Shown here: one piece after another, positions 20,950-32,231 of the stretch
Layout: each line of letters begins with the position of its first letter
How positions within the stretch are numbered: position 1 is the stretch's first letter
NCBI RefSeq assembly: GCF_001641265.1
Contig: NW_020167523.1
Span: 1,116,001 to 1,180,000 of the forward strand
Source of the DNA: Pseudogymnoascus destructans
Lineage: Eukaryota; Ascomycota; Leotiomycetes; Thelebolales; Thelebolaceae
DNA: 64,000 nt
Direction: 5' to 3'
Position numbers and translations under genes: made by a program
Notes under the pieces: model-generated
Told to the model about the DNA's origin: nothing
Seen by the model: the letters and a program-made list of their open reading frames with translations, nothing else
Database searches by the model: none

Positions 20950-23211
20950 ATGCCCAGGACAAGGCCACCCACGACGGGGTATGCTCGTCTCGCCCAAGCC
21001 GAGGACTCCATGGATGACGAGGACGACAACTACCAACAATCTCTACAACCCGCCGAATCTCGTCGATATGCTTCTATTAAAGCTCCCCAGCCGAATGCCG
21101 GCATGTACGCTGAAGGAAGCAACGCCCAGCAACGATCCAGTCGAACCCGACACCGGGGCCTGAGCAATTCATCCGGCGTCGACATTAAAGCTATCAACGC
21201 GCGCCTAGAACGATGGGCGGACGAGATTGCGTCGAAATTCAAGATCGGGAAGGTCAAGGGAAAGAGCGACGAAGAGGAGCGCTTGGAGATACACCATTCG
21301 GTTTTCCAGGCACCGGACTGGATACGACCAGCAACGTCAGAGCAACTGGCAGCAGTCGGACAAGGCCAGATGACCGCCGAACAATTCGGGGCTACTGTGG
21401 AGAGCGTCAGGGTGGCTATTGAACAAGGTGTTCACCCGAAGATGATATCACAAGGTAGCTCAGGAAGCTACTTCGCCCGCGATTGCGAAGGAAAGGTGGT
21501 CGGGGTTTTCAAGCCAAAAGACGAAGAGCCATACGCCGCTGGCAACCCCAAGTGGAACAAGTGGATCCATCGCAACCTTTTCCCATGTTTCTTTGGGCGG
21601 GCTTGCCTCATTCCGAATCTGAGCTACGTTTCCGAGGCGGCGGCTTATACACTCGATTGCAGACTGGAAACAAATCTAGTCCCATATACCGACATCGTTC
21701 ACCTCTCCTCCAAATCCTTCCACTACGACTTTTGGGCACGGCGCAACTTCTACAGGAAGAAGAAGCCTTTCCCGATGAAGCCGGGGAGTTTCCAGGTTTT
21801 CCTCCAGGGCTTCTCTGACGCGACTATATTTCTGCGGAAACACCCCTGGCCAGACCAGTTGAATGGAGGGTTTAGGGTTAACGATGCTCCTGCACGGAAA
21901 AAGAGACCGTGGAATGATCCATGCCGCCCGAGTGGCGCTGCGTTAGATGACGAAGATGAGGGAATACCAAACGCTTCGACAGCGGAAGAAGCGGAGCAGA
22001 GGAAATTCTTTTGGACAGAGAAATTACAGACAGCTTTCCGAGAAGAGCTTGAGAAGTTGGTGATATTGGATTACATTATGCGCAATACGGATAGAGGTTT
22101 GGACAACTGGATGATCAAGGTGGACTGGGAGAATGAGTCCGTTTCTATTGTATCAGACCCACCAAGCATGCCTTCTGGAGAAGGCACGCCAACTGCTCAA
22201 GCTCGCCCATACCGGCAACAGGAGCCTATGTATCCGGGAAGATCTGGAAAGGGAAGCCCTAGCAAGGAATCAGAGCCATGTATGAGTATCGGTGCAATCG
22301 ATAATAGCTTGTCATGGCCCTGGAAACATCCAGATGCATGGCGAAGCTTTCCGTACGGGTGGCTCTTCCTGCCTGTATCACTTATTGGGCAACCCTTTTC
22401 ACAAAAAACCCGCGGGCACTTTCTACCTCTACTTACGTCGAAGCTATGGTGGACCGAGACTCAACTTGCTCTACGAAAAGTTTTCAGCCAAGACGTTGAT
22501 TTTCAAGAGCGAATGTTTGCGAGGCAGATTTCAGTTATGAAAGGTCAGGCGTGGAATGTGGTGGAGACGCTCAAGACTAGCGATCATGGACCGTTGGAGC
22601 TTACGCGCAGGGCACGAGTCTGTGTTTGGGACGACCTTGTTGATATTCCAGTTGCTGTCCCAATGAGAGCTCCATCGCTGGACATGCGTCGGCGTCAACG
22701 CGAGGCGGAATTAAGTCACGAAGCTGGAGAAGAGATGGATATAAGCGTAGCCAACGCATCTGCGCCTGCGGACCTCATACGCTTTGGCAGCCCGCCTGCG
22801 GAACTGCCAAATCCTAACAGGTTCGAGCTCTCACCTCGGCCTAGCGAGGACAACCCGAAGCTCTTCTCCCCAATGTCGTCTATGTCGGATGTAGCTTCTC
22901 CAGAGGGAGCCGCATCCCGTCCCAGCGGTGACCAAGGAGGACCTAGTCGGCCGGTAATGGGCCACTCGTCAACTCAGTTTAGCAGGCATGTTCCCCAGCA
23001 TCCACTATCACAGGCACATCGCAAGGGGCATAGGAAATCATCCTTCTCGAGTTGGGGCGATAATCACGGACAATTAATGAACGACAATGATGATTTGGAA
23101 GGAGATCTTGGGTATGCTGTGGCTGAAGACATGGAACACAATCAGCGTAAGGTGATTGTGGAACGATTGGAAACTGTCAAGAGCAAGAACCCGGTCTTTA
23201 CGTGGTGTTAG
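20950..23211 (+). CDS. lsb6: Type II phosphatidylinositol 4-kinase Lsb6
   Basis: This enzyme phosphorylates phosphatidylinositol at the 4-position on endosomal, vacuolar and plasma membranes. The ATG at 20950 (MPRTRPPTTGYARLAQ) gives a single-exon protein of 753 residues. The kinase core is intact. It has the glycine-loop-like SQGSSGSYFARD, the ATP lysine in VVGVFKPKDEEPY, the insert PNLSYVSEAAAYTLD, and the catalytic loop ILDYIMRNTDRGLDNWMIKV. The metal-binding/activation segment is AIDNSLSWPWKHP, and a C-terminal lobe (YGWLFLPVSLIGQPFS) follows. Family type II enzymes are palmitoylated on a CCPC-like motif. Here the corresponding place reads NLFPCFFGRACLIPN, with two separated cysteines. 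The ~150-residue Ser/Pro-rich tail looks disordered. It diverges from areB across a shared 0.9-kb promoter. Confidence 0.93.
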   Translation: MPRTRPPTTGYARLAQAEDSMDDEDDNYQQSLQPAESRRYASIKAPQPNAGMYAEGSNAQQRSSRTRHRGLSNSSGVDIKAINARLERWADEIASKFKIGKVKGKSDEEERLEIHHSVFQAPDWIRPATSEQLAAVGQGQMTAEQFGATVESVRVAIEQGVHPKMISQGSSGSYFARDCEGKVVGVFKPKDEEPYAAGNPKWNKWIHRNLFPCFFGRACLIPNLSYVSEAAAYTLDCRLETNLVPYTDIVHLSSKSFHYDFWARRNFYRKKKPFPMKPGSFQVFLQGFSDATIFLRKHPWPDQLNGGFRVNDAPARKKRPWNDPCRPSGAALDDEDEGIPNASTAEEAEQRKFFWTEKLQTAFREELEKLVILDYIMRNTDRGLDNWMIKVDWENESVSIVSDPPSMPSGEGTPTAQARPYRQQEPMYPGRSGKGSPSKESEPCMSIGAIDNSLSWPWKHPDAWRSFPYGWLFLPVSLIGQPFSQKTRGHFLPLLTSKLWWTETQLALRKVFSQDVDFQERMFARQISVMKGQAWNVVETLKTSDHGPLELTRRARVCVWDDLVDIPVAVPMRAPSLDMRRRQREAELSHEAGEEMDISVANASAPADLIRFGSPPAELPNPNRFELSPRPSEDNPKLFSPMSSMSDVASPEGAASRPSGDQGGPSRPVMGHSSTQFSRHVPQHPLSQAHRKGHRKSSFSSWGDNHGQLMNDNDDLEGDLGYAVAEDMEHNQRKVIVERLETVKSKNPVFTWC

Positions 23212-23903
23212 ATACGAAGTATTGTATTAATAAGTGGGAGTAAGATATACCAGCTAGGGCATGTAGGCATTCAGCGGGGGGTGGTTCTGAGGATTGGTCA
23301 CCCCGGCTCAGGATTTGTAATTTGGGCCAAAAATGGCGTTGTATTTGTACCACTATACGAGCGGAATTCCGAGAATAATATGAGAAACGTCAGACCCTAT
23401 TGACAGTGTAATGCTCATAATACGAAATATGTGTATTATGATTAAAGTTTCAATGCTTTGTATGTTGGAAGTTCTCAGAATGTACTTTTTTGCGTCACAT
23501 AACTCCTTCGAAGTGGCGGCGGTTGCTTACTTATCATGTACATTGCGATTTTATGGGGAAACCGATAACCCCGAAGGCGCCCGCCGCGTCCAGCGATAGC
23601 CGCCAGCCATCAAAACCTTGCTCCAGTAGGCAACTTCACATTGACGCCTCCGAAAGACCGTAGTAATCAACTCCGCCGCTCCCGCCTTATTTGAAGTCGC
23701 ACATTGTCCCTATAATTAACGCGGGGCGCTGCCTTACATTCATGAATCGCCAAGGCTCCCGCGACTATACATATTAACCTGCGGCCACCAAGAGGCTGCA
23801 GCTACCAACGCAAAATATCAAACGTGCGAAGGGTGGAAAAATACAACGGCATTGCTGCATGTTTCCGTAGCGTAGCAAAGGGTTTGGGGCTGAGAGATTG
23901 AGG
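23212..23903. other. Intergenic, nothing recognised
   Basis: Nearly 700 bp between lsb6 and the Rad5-like gene. An AT-rich 3' flank passes into a GC-richer stretch at 23560-23720; no feature could be supported. Confidence 0.55.
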
Positions 23904-26900
23904 ATGGCATCCTATGGCCAGGCAAACGGTATGTGAATCTTTGCGTAGTCAAATGATATATCTAGAGCTGTCACTGACTTGGTCATGATACAGGACATTT
24001 GCGATCCGAAGACGCCGCCTACGTCTCCACTGTACCAACAAATATACACCCAAAATGGGATGCGGCTGCGCTACTAGACCGCAGGGCATCTCATAAATCT
24101 CACCAACTGACCACTCGAAATGAAGAAACTACGACCAACCCGCCGAGGACGCCGAGTCTGATGTTCGAGTTCGATAGCCCGCAAAGCCAGCCTGCATTTG
24201 CTCAATATAGTAACTCAGTGTCGAATGGGGATGCATTTGGTGCGAACAGCCACGCGCATATCACCGGGCATATGCTCGAGCGCATCCACAACGTCTCGGA
24301 CCGCGCATTCCTACCTCAAAAGCGGCGCAAGTTAGGCATGGATAATAACAGCTATGAATCCACGCCGACTACGTTTTCGGGCGGGGGGCAAGAGGGCGTT
24401 GTTGGGGAATACCTGAAGGAAGAGAACGACACCAGAAAGGAGCCCGCTAGAAAGGCGACAGCTCCCGCGGTTGACCTCACGGAAGATGACGAGGAACTGA
24501 CGATCCTTGTAACTTCTGACGACAAAGAAGTTTGCTATGGGCGTATTGAGGGAGCAGACATCAATGCTTTCAAGGTGCCGATAGCCAGAGAGGGGACAAG
24601 AGCACTGTCTCGAGATTTTTGGCCTCATGTGAAAGTTAATCTGAGGCGGAAACAAGGCGACAAAACCGCCATAGTGCACATGGTGGATAGCACTCGGTCG
24701 GTCTTTGGATGCTTGGATGTCAATACGGCAATCGGCTTAGTGCCACTTATTGATTCAAACCTGGGTATTCGAACTTCAGCAAGGATCATTGCCAGGCAAA
24801 AGAAACCAGGCGACTTACCCCCTGGCGCAGATTGCTCTTGCAGATTCAACCTCGATCTGACGCTCTACGGCGCTAAGAAGCATGCCACTCAGATTGGGAG
24901 ACATCTATCACAAAAGCAGCTGTGGTTACGAACCCCACTATCTGTTGAAGCTGGAATCGATCTCTGCAATCCCCACGCATCACTGAAGCAGAACCTGGTT
25001 CCTCGCCCTGGGGGCCGCTGCGTCGGCTACGCTCCAGCCTCTGCTGCATCTATGCGGACAGTCGAAGAGATCCGCAGTGATGTTCTTGGAATGTTCGACT
25101 CTTTACAACAATCCGAAAACCTTCCAGAAATGACACAGAACTCCCTGGTTACAACAGAGCTTCTTCCTCACCAAAAGCAAGGTCTCCGTTTCATGACAAA
25201 CAAGGAAAAGGAGTTTGTCTATGGCAGTATTGAAGAGGCAAACAGCACGCTTTGGCAGCAGGTACAAGGAAGCAGTGGCCAGAGGATATACCGCAATGTC
25301 ATAACTTGCCAAGAGCAGCGCGAAGTTCCTCAGCAAGTTCAAGGGGGGATATTAGCTGATATGATGGGTTTGGGGAAAACACTGAGCATCCTTTCACTGT
25401 TAACCTCGTCCCTGGATCAAGCAGAGGCATGGGCGCAAAAGACGCCACCAGCGCCCGGAGAAGATGAGGTGAGGCTTAAGAGGAATACTAAGGCTACTTT
25501 ACTCGTTTCCCCCTTGAGTACGATAGCCAACTGGGAAGAACAGATCGGACAACACATTAAGGAAGGTGGCCTGAAGTACCACATCTACCATGGTGGAACT
25601 CGGTGCAGAGAAATTGAGCGACTAGCGAACTACGACCTTATCATCACAACATACGGGTCGGTTGCGAGCGAATGCAACAGACGTATCAAAGGAAAGCCAG
25701 GTCCTTACCCGCTTGAAGAGCTTAACTGGTTTCGCATCGTGTTGGACGAAGCTCACATGATCCGCGAGCAGGCGACTCTACAATCAAAGGCTATATGCCG
25801 TCTGCAAGCTCAGTGCCGATGGGCGGTTACTGGAACTCCAGTTCAGAACCGGCTGGATGATCTCGGGGCCCTCCTCAAGTTTCTTCGCCTCAAGCCTTTT
25901 GATGAGAAGCGTGCGTTCGCTCAATACATCTTGGCCCCTTGCAAGAATGCAGATCCGGAGATCCTCCCAAAACTCCGATTGCTCGTCGACAGCATCACTC
26001 TTCGGCGTCTGAAAGATCGAATCAATCTGCCTCCTCGACACGATCGCATTATCCGACTTGCTTTCAACCGAGAGGAGCAAGAGCTATACGATATCTTCTC
26101 CAAAAATGCTAGCGACAGGGTTAAGGTTCTTACAAGCCAGCAAGAAAAGAGTCTCGGAGGCAAGGCATATGTTCATATCCTTCAGTCAATCTTACGTCTG
26201 CGTCTTATTTGTGCGCACGGAAGAGAACTACTTGGCGATGAGGACCTCAAGATCACCGCGGGAATCACCAAAGACTCAGCTATCGAACTAGACGATGACA
26301 ACGACGCCGACAAGCCAGCCTTGAGCCACAGGCAAGCTTATGAGATGTATAATCTCATGAGAGAGACCAATGCGGACGCATGTTCGATGTGCAATGCCAA
26401 GATTGGACGAGCCACGTCTTCGGAGACTGAGGTCGAAGGGAAGGATGACATGATTGGGCATATGACTCCTTGCTACCATCTTATTTGCAATGGATGTGTG
26501 AAGGAATACAAGAAAGCGCTTGAATCAACCTCAACGGATAAACGCCATTCGAACTGCTATATTTGCAAACAATATATCCGCATGGATTACTTCGCTTTAA
26601 AGGCAGGGCAGGTGGAAGAGGATGAGACTGCGCGAGCGGAGATCAAAGAGGGGCCGAAGCACACGAAGGCTCTCGGAAGATACAATGGGCCACACACAAA
26701 AACCATTGCTTTACTACAAGATCTTTTAGCCTCTAAAGCCGAGAGTGACCTTATGGTTGACCAACCTCCGATTAAAAGCGTTGTGTTTTCCGGCTGGACA
26801 TCTCATCTCGATCTCATTCAAATGGCCCTCGAGAACAATGACATCAAATATACTCGCCTGGACGGGAAAATGTCGCGGACGGCTCGTGGGGCTGCACTCG

Positions 26901-27250
26901 AAACTTTCCGCTTGGACCCTTCGATCACAGTCATACTTGTTTCCATCAATGCGGGAGGTTTGGGCCTAAACTTGACGACAGCCAATAAAGTCTACGTCAT
27001 GGAGCCTCAATACAACCCGGCTGCAGAAGCCCAAGCTGTCGATCGCGTCCATCGTCTTGGCCAGAAGCGCGAGGTTGAAACGGTTAGATATATAATGAAG
27101 AACAGTTTCGAGGAGAAGATGCTAGAGTTACAGGAGAAGAAGAAGAAGCTGGCGAGTCTCAGCATGGATCGGGATCATATGAAGAACTCGACCAACAAGG
27201 CTGAGGCCACCAAGAAGAGATTAGAGGACCTCAGGAGTCTATTCAAATGA
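23904..27250 (+). CDS. Rad5/HLTF-like SNF2 ATPase with RING finger
   Basis: Rad5/HLTF-type proteins combine a DNA translocase with a RING ubiquitin ligase and act in template-switch repair or chromatin remodelling. Exons are 23904-23928 (MASYGQAN) and 23994-27250, joined in phase through a glycine, giving ~1,093 residues. The SNF2 core has motif I GGILADMMGLGKTLSILSLL, Ia LVSPLSTIANW, II VLDEAHMI, III AVTGTPVQNRLDDL. A RING C3HC4 is inserted between the lobes (CSMCNAKI, then CYHLICNGC, then CYICKQYI, ~residues 805-870). The C-lobe ends with motif VI AQAVDRVHRLGQKREV. The N-terminal ~residues 165-270 (CYGRIEGADINAF…) could be a diverged HIRAN-like fold, but I cannot confirm it. Orthology to Rad5 itself, as opposed to a fungal-specific paralogue, is open. 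Confidence 0.88.
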
Positions 27251-27788
27251 TGGCGGTTAATGATTGGGAATGGTTTATGCAAAGGCGTTTGGCATTTATA
27301 GGAGGGGGAAAACGGGCGGATAAAACATAGATACTGGAGCGGGCGGATACATGATAGCATGGCGTATTAACGGGGTATCTTAAGAGGAGGCAGTCTGCAT
27401 ATGATATCCAACGTTTATAGCAACCATATTTTTTTGCTCTTGATCGAGGTGTAGTGGTTCTATTGCTCTGCCCAAATAGCAGGTCACGAGTTGGGCATTA
27501 GTCCGAAGAAATAAAAATATTCCCCTCGATTGTTTTAGTTTGACTATGGTAAATGATTTTGCACTGTTAGACTATACTGTTAGACTATATTGTTAGACTA
27601 TATTTATCTAAAAGGCTCTTTTGGGATGTATTCTGTCTTCGCCAGTTCGTACGAGCCCAACGGTTCGGCCCACAGAGTTTAGCGCGCTAACCACCGATTC
27701 TTCAGCCTGGACCACAATCGCCCATTTCCAAACCCCATCACAAGTTAAGCCTCACCCTGCCCATGTTGTTCTTCATTCTAAAGTCGTA
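27251..27788. other. Intergenic with small tandem repeat
   Basis: An AT-rich region upstream of the Rrn11-like gene. The 13-bp repeat at 27563-27601 is its only structured element. An upstream in-frame extension of the next gene lacks an ATG. Confidence 0.55.
27563..27601 (+). repeat. 13-bp repeat, three copies
   Basis: Three head-to-tail copies of a unit like ACTGTTAGACTAT lie about 190 bp upstream of the Rrn11-like start; the third copy differs by one base. Confidence 0.85.
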
Positions 27789-29207
27789 ATGACTCTCTTC
27801 GCCCTGCCGCTCTCATGGCAGAATGGCCGCATATCTACCTCCGCCTCTTCATTTCCCCAAACTGCTGGGCAATCAACAAACAGAAAACGCAAGCGCAGCT
27901 TCCCATTGAACTCGCCACCCCCTCCATCCACATTATCTACTCTGCCAAATTCTGTATTTGAATTTCCTTCCTCACCTGCGCCAAGTGCCAACCTCGATTA
28001 TGTGACCAGTAACCCTTTGTCACTAAACGCCGACGAAACCAGGCAGTACAGAGCTGCTGGACTGGAACTTGATAAAGAGTTGCCCAGCAAAACTTACACA
28101 GGGTTCCCACATATGAATTTACCATGGGAAGCCGGGCTTACTACTGACGATGAGGAGCGGCAAGAATCGAAAGCGGAATTAAGCGCCATCGAAAGAGGCA
28201 GCAAACCTTCTCACCTGAAAGTCCGGCACCTAGGTGTTTTGACGGCTATTCTGCAGCGATGTCTGGCGGAAGGCGACATACCGCGAGCATCTAAGGCATG
28301 GGCATTACTTCTACGAGCTCAAGTAGGAGGTAAAGGTGTTGATCTTCGATCCACAGGGTATTGGAGTTTGGGTGCGGAGCTCCTCATACGAAGAGGGGAG
28401 CAGCTTGCAGCCAACGGCAGAAGCCATGAGGATGATATTGAAGAAACTTATCCTCTAGACCCCCAGGACTCTGGAGTTGTATCCTGGGGCACAGCTGAAG
28501 GGCTAGAAAGGGCAAAAGATTACTACGCCCGGCTTATCCTTCAACATCCCTACAAACGGCAATATTCTACTGCCACTTCAGCACTCGATTTCTGGCCTGC
28601 AATGCTTAGCTGCGAGATCTACGGCATTCAAAGCAAACAGCAGCAATCACTGCATCAGCTAGCCATGCGTCAAAGTGACAGCAATAACGGTTCTGCCTCT
28701 GACCATGAAGACTCTTTATCTGATGGAGATTCTGATCATAGCGGCGATGAAAGTCTCGGCGCCACGCAGGAGGAAGTATACTTTGCAAGGCGCACAAAGC
28801 GTGAATCGCGCGCAGCGCAACGGCATCAATTGAGGAGTTGGAAGAAGAAGGAAGAGGTGCGCATGCACGCTAGAAGTGCGGCGGAGAAAGTTGCAACGCG
28901 CATAGATGAGATAATGACGACGCCGCCATTTGTGGATAGCCATGTACTACACCGCTTGCGGGGGTATTTAGCCTTGTATATCGGAGATTTGTGCATCCTT
29001 TCGTCTTGGGAGCAAAAGGCTGACAGTGAATCGGAGAGGGCGTCGGCGTGGGTGAGGAGGTCGGAGGCGGAGAGGGGTGAGCTACTTAAGAAGGAGATGA
29101 TAGAGGTGGCGAGAGCGCACTTTGATGTGGCCAGGCGAAGAGGAGGACATATCCCGGACTGGGAGACAGAGGAAACTACGGTTGGGTATGAGGACGAATC
29201 TGCTTAG
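27789..29207 (+). CDS. rrn11: Probable RNA polymerase I initiation factor Rrn11
   Basis: Rrn11 is a subunit of yeast core factor (with Rrn6 and Rrn7), which recruits RNA polymerase I to the rDNA promoter. The first in-frame ATG at 27789 (MTLFALPLSWQNGR) gives 472 residues in one exon. The best family signal is the TPR-like helical segment HLGVLTAILQRCLAEGDIPR followed by ASKAWALLLR and DLRSTGYWSLGAELLIRRGE, which matches what I recall of the Rrn11 family. A basic patch (NRKRKRSFPLN) near the N-terminus could be a nuclear localisation signal. An acidic Ser-rich insert (SDGDSDHSGDES) lies mid-protein. The call rests on a moderate motif match, so a different TPR-like nuclear protein is possible. 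Confidence 0.65.
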   Translation: MTLFALPLSWQNGRISTSASSFPQTAGQSTNRKRKRSFPLNSPPPPSTLSTLPNSVFEFPSSPAPSANLDYVTSNPLSLNADETRQYRAAGLELDKELPSKTYTGFPHMNLPWEAGLTTDDEERQESKAELSAIERGSKPSHLKVRHLGVLTAILQRCLAEGDIPRASKAWALLLRAQVGGKGVDLRSTGYWSLGAELLIRRGEQLAANGRSHEDDIEETYPLDPQDSGVVSWGTAEGLERAKDYYARLILQHPYKRQYSTATSALDFWPAMLSCEIYGIQSKQQQSLHQLAMRQSDSNNGSASDHEDSLSDGDSDHSGDESLGATQEEVYFARRTKRESRAAQRHQLRSWKKKEEVRMHARSAAEKVATRIDEIMTTPPFVDSHVLHRLRGYLALYIGDLCILSSWEQKADSESERASAWVRRSEAERGELLKKEMIEVARAHFDVARRRGGHIPDWETEETTVGYEDESA

Positions 29208-29778
29208 GCCGTGGCTCTCTGGATTGACGTCGCGAGCCTTCACTATTCTACCGGGGAGGGGATGTTGAATTTGGACTCCACTCACAAATCATAACCATAT
29301 TTCAGGTATATAGTGTAGCTGTGGAACACCCAGTATAAACATACTGAAAATGGAGTCATAGACTATCTTTGAGCAAATTGGGGTTTTATAAGCAGTTATC
29401 GGTCGATCTTCCAGCAAATTAACAAAGTCAACCTCGGTAGATGTGAAAGTGTTGACACCATAGCCTTGTCCAAAATGTCCCAGTGGTATTCTATTCGTGT
29501 CTTACTACAGACTATGTAATTCTAGTAATCTATTTAAAGTTTGCTCTGTCTCCATAATATTTTGAAGGCGATTTAGTGATTTGATTGTTTTCGCCAAGAC
29601 TAGTCACTTCTCTCACAAAGGCGCGTTTACAACTACGGTGTCAACACCCTCTCCTCTTTGAGAGCTCCCTAATATTCACCGTATTCGCCTACACCCCAAC
29701 TTCGTACATTCCCACCTCCCAGTGTTCCCACTTCTAGCTACTCTTCCAGCTCATTGCAATCCTGAATTAAACGCTTTG
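29208..29778. other. Intergenic, nothing recognised
   Basis: An AT-rich 570-bp spacer that should hold the rrn11 3' UTR and the eed promoter. The eed gene could have an untranslated or short coding exon here, but none is evident. Confidence 0.5.
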
Positions 29779-31683
29779 ATGGTTGCCCCGCCCGCAGATA
29801 GGGCGAGAGATAAGGCGACATGGGACCTGCCCCAATGGCGAGTGATGATTGAGCTGGTAAGGGCATATCATCAAAACCTATATTACAGCTTTCGAATACT
29901 AATGGTGGCGACGGCATAGGTTGACTGCCCAGGTGAGTTTATTATGAAGTGGGCGGTAAGGTTTGGAGCTCATTCATAACAGAAGTTTACGACGTCAAGT
30001 TTTATCCATATGGGAAGCCGACAGATGACCCTATCTTCGCAGCAGTCGGAGGAAAGAAGGTCAGTTTCAACCCCACATCTTTGCGGTGGGCCTCCACTAA
30101 TTCTATCGTAGCTAATAGTATGCCGTCCTACTCATGCGAAGGACAAAAGAATAGAAACTATCCAAGCTGTGAATGACGAGGAGGTATGCTTGAAGAACTG
30201 AATGATACAGATGATGTTTAGTTGCCAACTTATAACTAGCCCAATGCAAACAACTGCAGCATAGCTTGGGCACAAGCAGAGGACGGCCGCCCATTGCTGT
30301 GCTATGCAGGATCGACGGCTCTCATCAAGATCATCGACGTCGTGACTGGCGAGCTGGTCCAAGTAAGTGGCTTCAAGAAACTGAGAGGTTTGCTGGTATT
30401 TACTTTTCATAGGTGCTCTCAGGTCATGGAGGGGTAAGAATAACTGTAGATCAATGACAGTATGGATTATACTAACTGGCAAAGGGAATATTTGATTTGG
30501 CGGTCCCAAGGACAAACCCTCACATCGTGGCATCATGTTCAGAGGATACGACTGTCAGGTTGTGGAGCCTTCGAAAGGCCCACAAGGAGTCGCCTTGTAT
30601 TGCTCTCTTTGCTGGAGAAGGGCATTTAGATTCCGTGCTATCCGTCGTAGGTTCACCGCATTGATTATTTGACAAAATCTAACTTGATAGGACTTTCACG
30701 CAAATGGGCGCTATATTCTCTCTGCGGGTCATGATCATGTTGTTAATCTGGTATGTATTTTCTCTTCGCCACCTAGCAGCAGGGAACTAAACTGGGGACA
30801 GTGGACGGTACCAAAGTTTCCGGACGAGCGTACAATAAGTGAAAAGGTTGAAACAATACACTACCCTCATTTTTCAACCTCAGAAGTACACTCAAATGGC
30901 GTTGACTGGTACATATTCTTCCATCCAAAGATCTGCTCTTGCTAATGTTGGAACAGCGTTAAATTCTACAAAGATTTGGTCCTGTCGAGAGGACATGAAG
31001 AAGGATGTATCGTCCTGTGGCAAATTACGAGATTCTCGTCCTCAGGAGAGGTCCCTTCTGCTTCAGCAGCGCCGACTACATACGACGAAAGCGCCAAAAC
31101 TCGATCCGCATTCTTCAAAGCTCCCGAAGACGATAAGACTGCACCACGACAATACCAAAGACTTCTCCAGTTTGCCATACCACAGTGCAATCAGTGGTAT
31201 ATGAGGTTTGGTCTATTCACCCCATACTCCTCTTCTCAGCACCCTGTCCTTGCAATGTGCAATTCGGCATCCAAAGTGCATTTCTGGGATCTCTCCCGTC
31301 TCGTCGACTACCAAAAGTTCATCACATCTCCAGAGACAGTTCCTAAGCCAAATTGGCTCAACTTGGTGTCTCGGACTAAGAAATCCGGAAAATCAGATGC
31401 GCAACGTTTGTTCAGTCAAACGCCTGTTGATGAAAGTGTTGCGACCAGCAGCGTTTCCTCCTTCAGCACGGAAACATTGGCGGCCGCCATTGATATTGAG
31501 GCGAACCGTAGCGCTTGGGATGAAAAATATGCGACAGGAAATCCCTGGAAGAGCCTAAAAGCGCACAAGATTGAGAGCATCCCAAGAGTGACAAGTGTTG
31601 GCAGAGCGGTTGCATGGAGTGAGAAAGGGGATTTCTGCGTCGTAGTTGGCTCCTCAGGTATCATTTCTGTGTTGGAGCGTTAG
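29779..31683 (+). CDS. eed: Polycomb PRC2 subunit Eed (WD40)
   Basis: Eed is the WD40 propeller of PRC2; it binds H3K27me3 and supports H3K27 methylation, which in fungi silences facultative heterochromatin including many secondary-metabolite and effector genes. Ten exons fit in phase: 29779-29856, 29920-29932, 29983-30059, 30112-30183, 30240-30362, 30413-30433, 30485-30646, 30691-30750, 30802-30908 and 30957-31683, giving ~479 residues. Diagnostic stretches are VYDVKFYPYGKPTDDPIFAA, then TALIKIIDVVTGELVQVLSG. HIVASCSEDTTVRLWSL and NGRYILSAGHDHVVNLW follow, then DLVLSRGHEEGCIVLWQI. The C-terminal AVAWSEKGDFCVVVGSSGII closes the propeller. Exons of 13 and 21 nt are unusually small. The first exon and true start are the least certain parts. 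Confidence 0.88.
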
Positions 31684-32231
31684 TTAGGAACAGGCCTGAT
31701 ATCAAGGCCGAGAAAAGTATGGTAAATCCAGACAATGCGAGTTGTTTCATCTTCTGGGATAGAGATTAAGGTGTGTTTTATGAATTATTATGAAGCTAGA
31801 CGTAGCTTAAGCATAGCTCGTTGTCAGTGGGAAACCTCCTTTAACAACGCTATGGGCAGCATCTACAGATATGAGAGCTTATGAAGATGTCGATAGCAAC
31901 ATCAGCATCAGAGAAGATATGCCATATTCCGGCAGCGACCTCTTGATTCCTCGTCGTGACTTTGCTATCCCATGCACACATGTTGAGGAAAGTGGTACCT
32001 TGCGCTGGGTTGATCCGCTAACTCGCACTTGACTAGCGCGGAAGCTGTATGTGACAGGGGTCGTTGCGTTACGTGGAGGTTGGTATATAATCTGAATCTG
32101 GGTTAAACCTCCATCAGGAAAGATACTAAGGGTATCTCAAGCTGTCTGAAGAAAATCTCCCATAGAAGGGGCACAAATCACAGGTATCCAACAGTCATTG
32201 CGCATCACCAAGCGCAACCAGCCACCAAACC
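31684..32231. other. Intergenic, nothing recognised
   Basis: About 550 bp holding the eed 3' flank and the promoter of the Yip4-type gene. No further element was recognised. Confidence 0.55.

Noticed and set aside
29857..29919. Reading through eed intron 1 as coding sequence (AYHQNLYYSF…)
   Set aside because: The frame stops within 20 codons. A GTAAGG donor, TACTAAT branch and TAG acceptor define an intron, and the spliced phase fits the conserved next exon.
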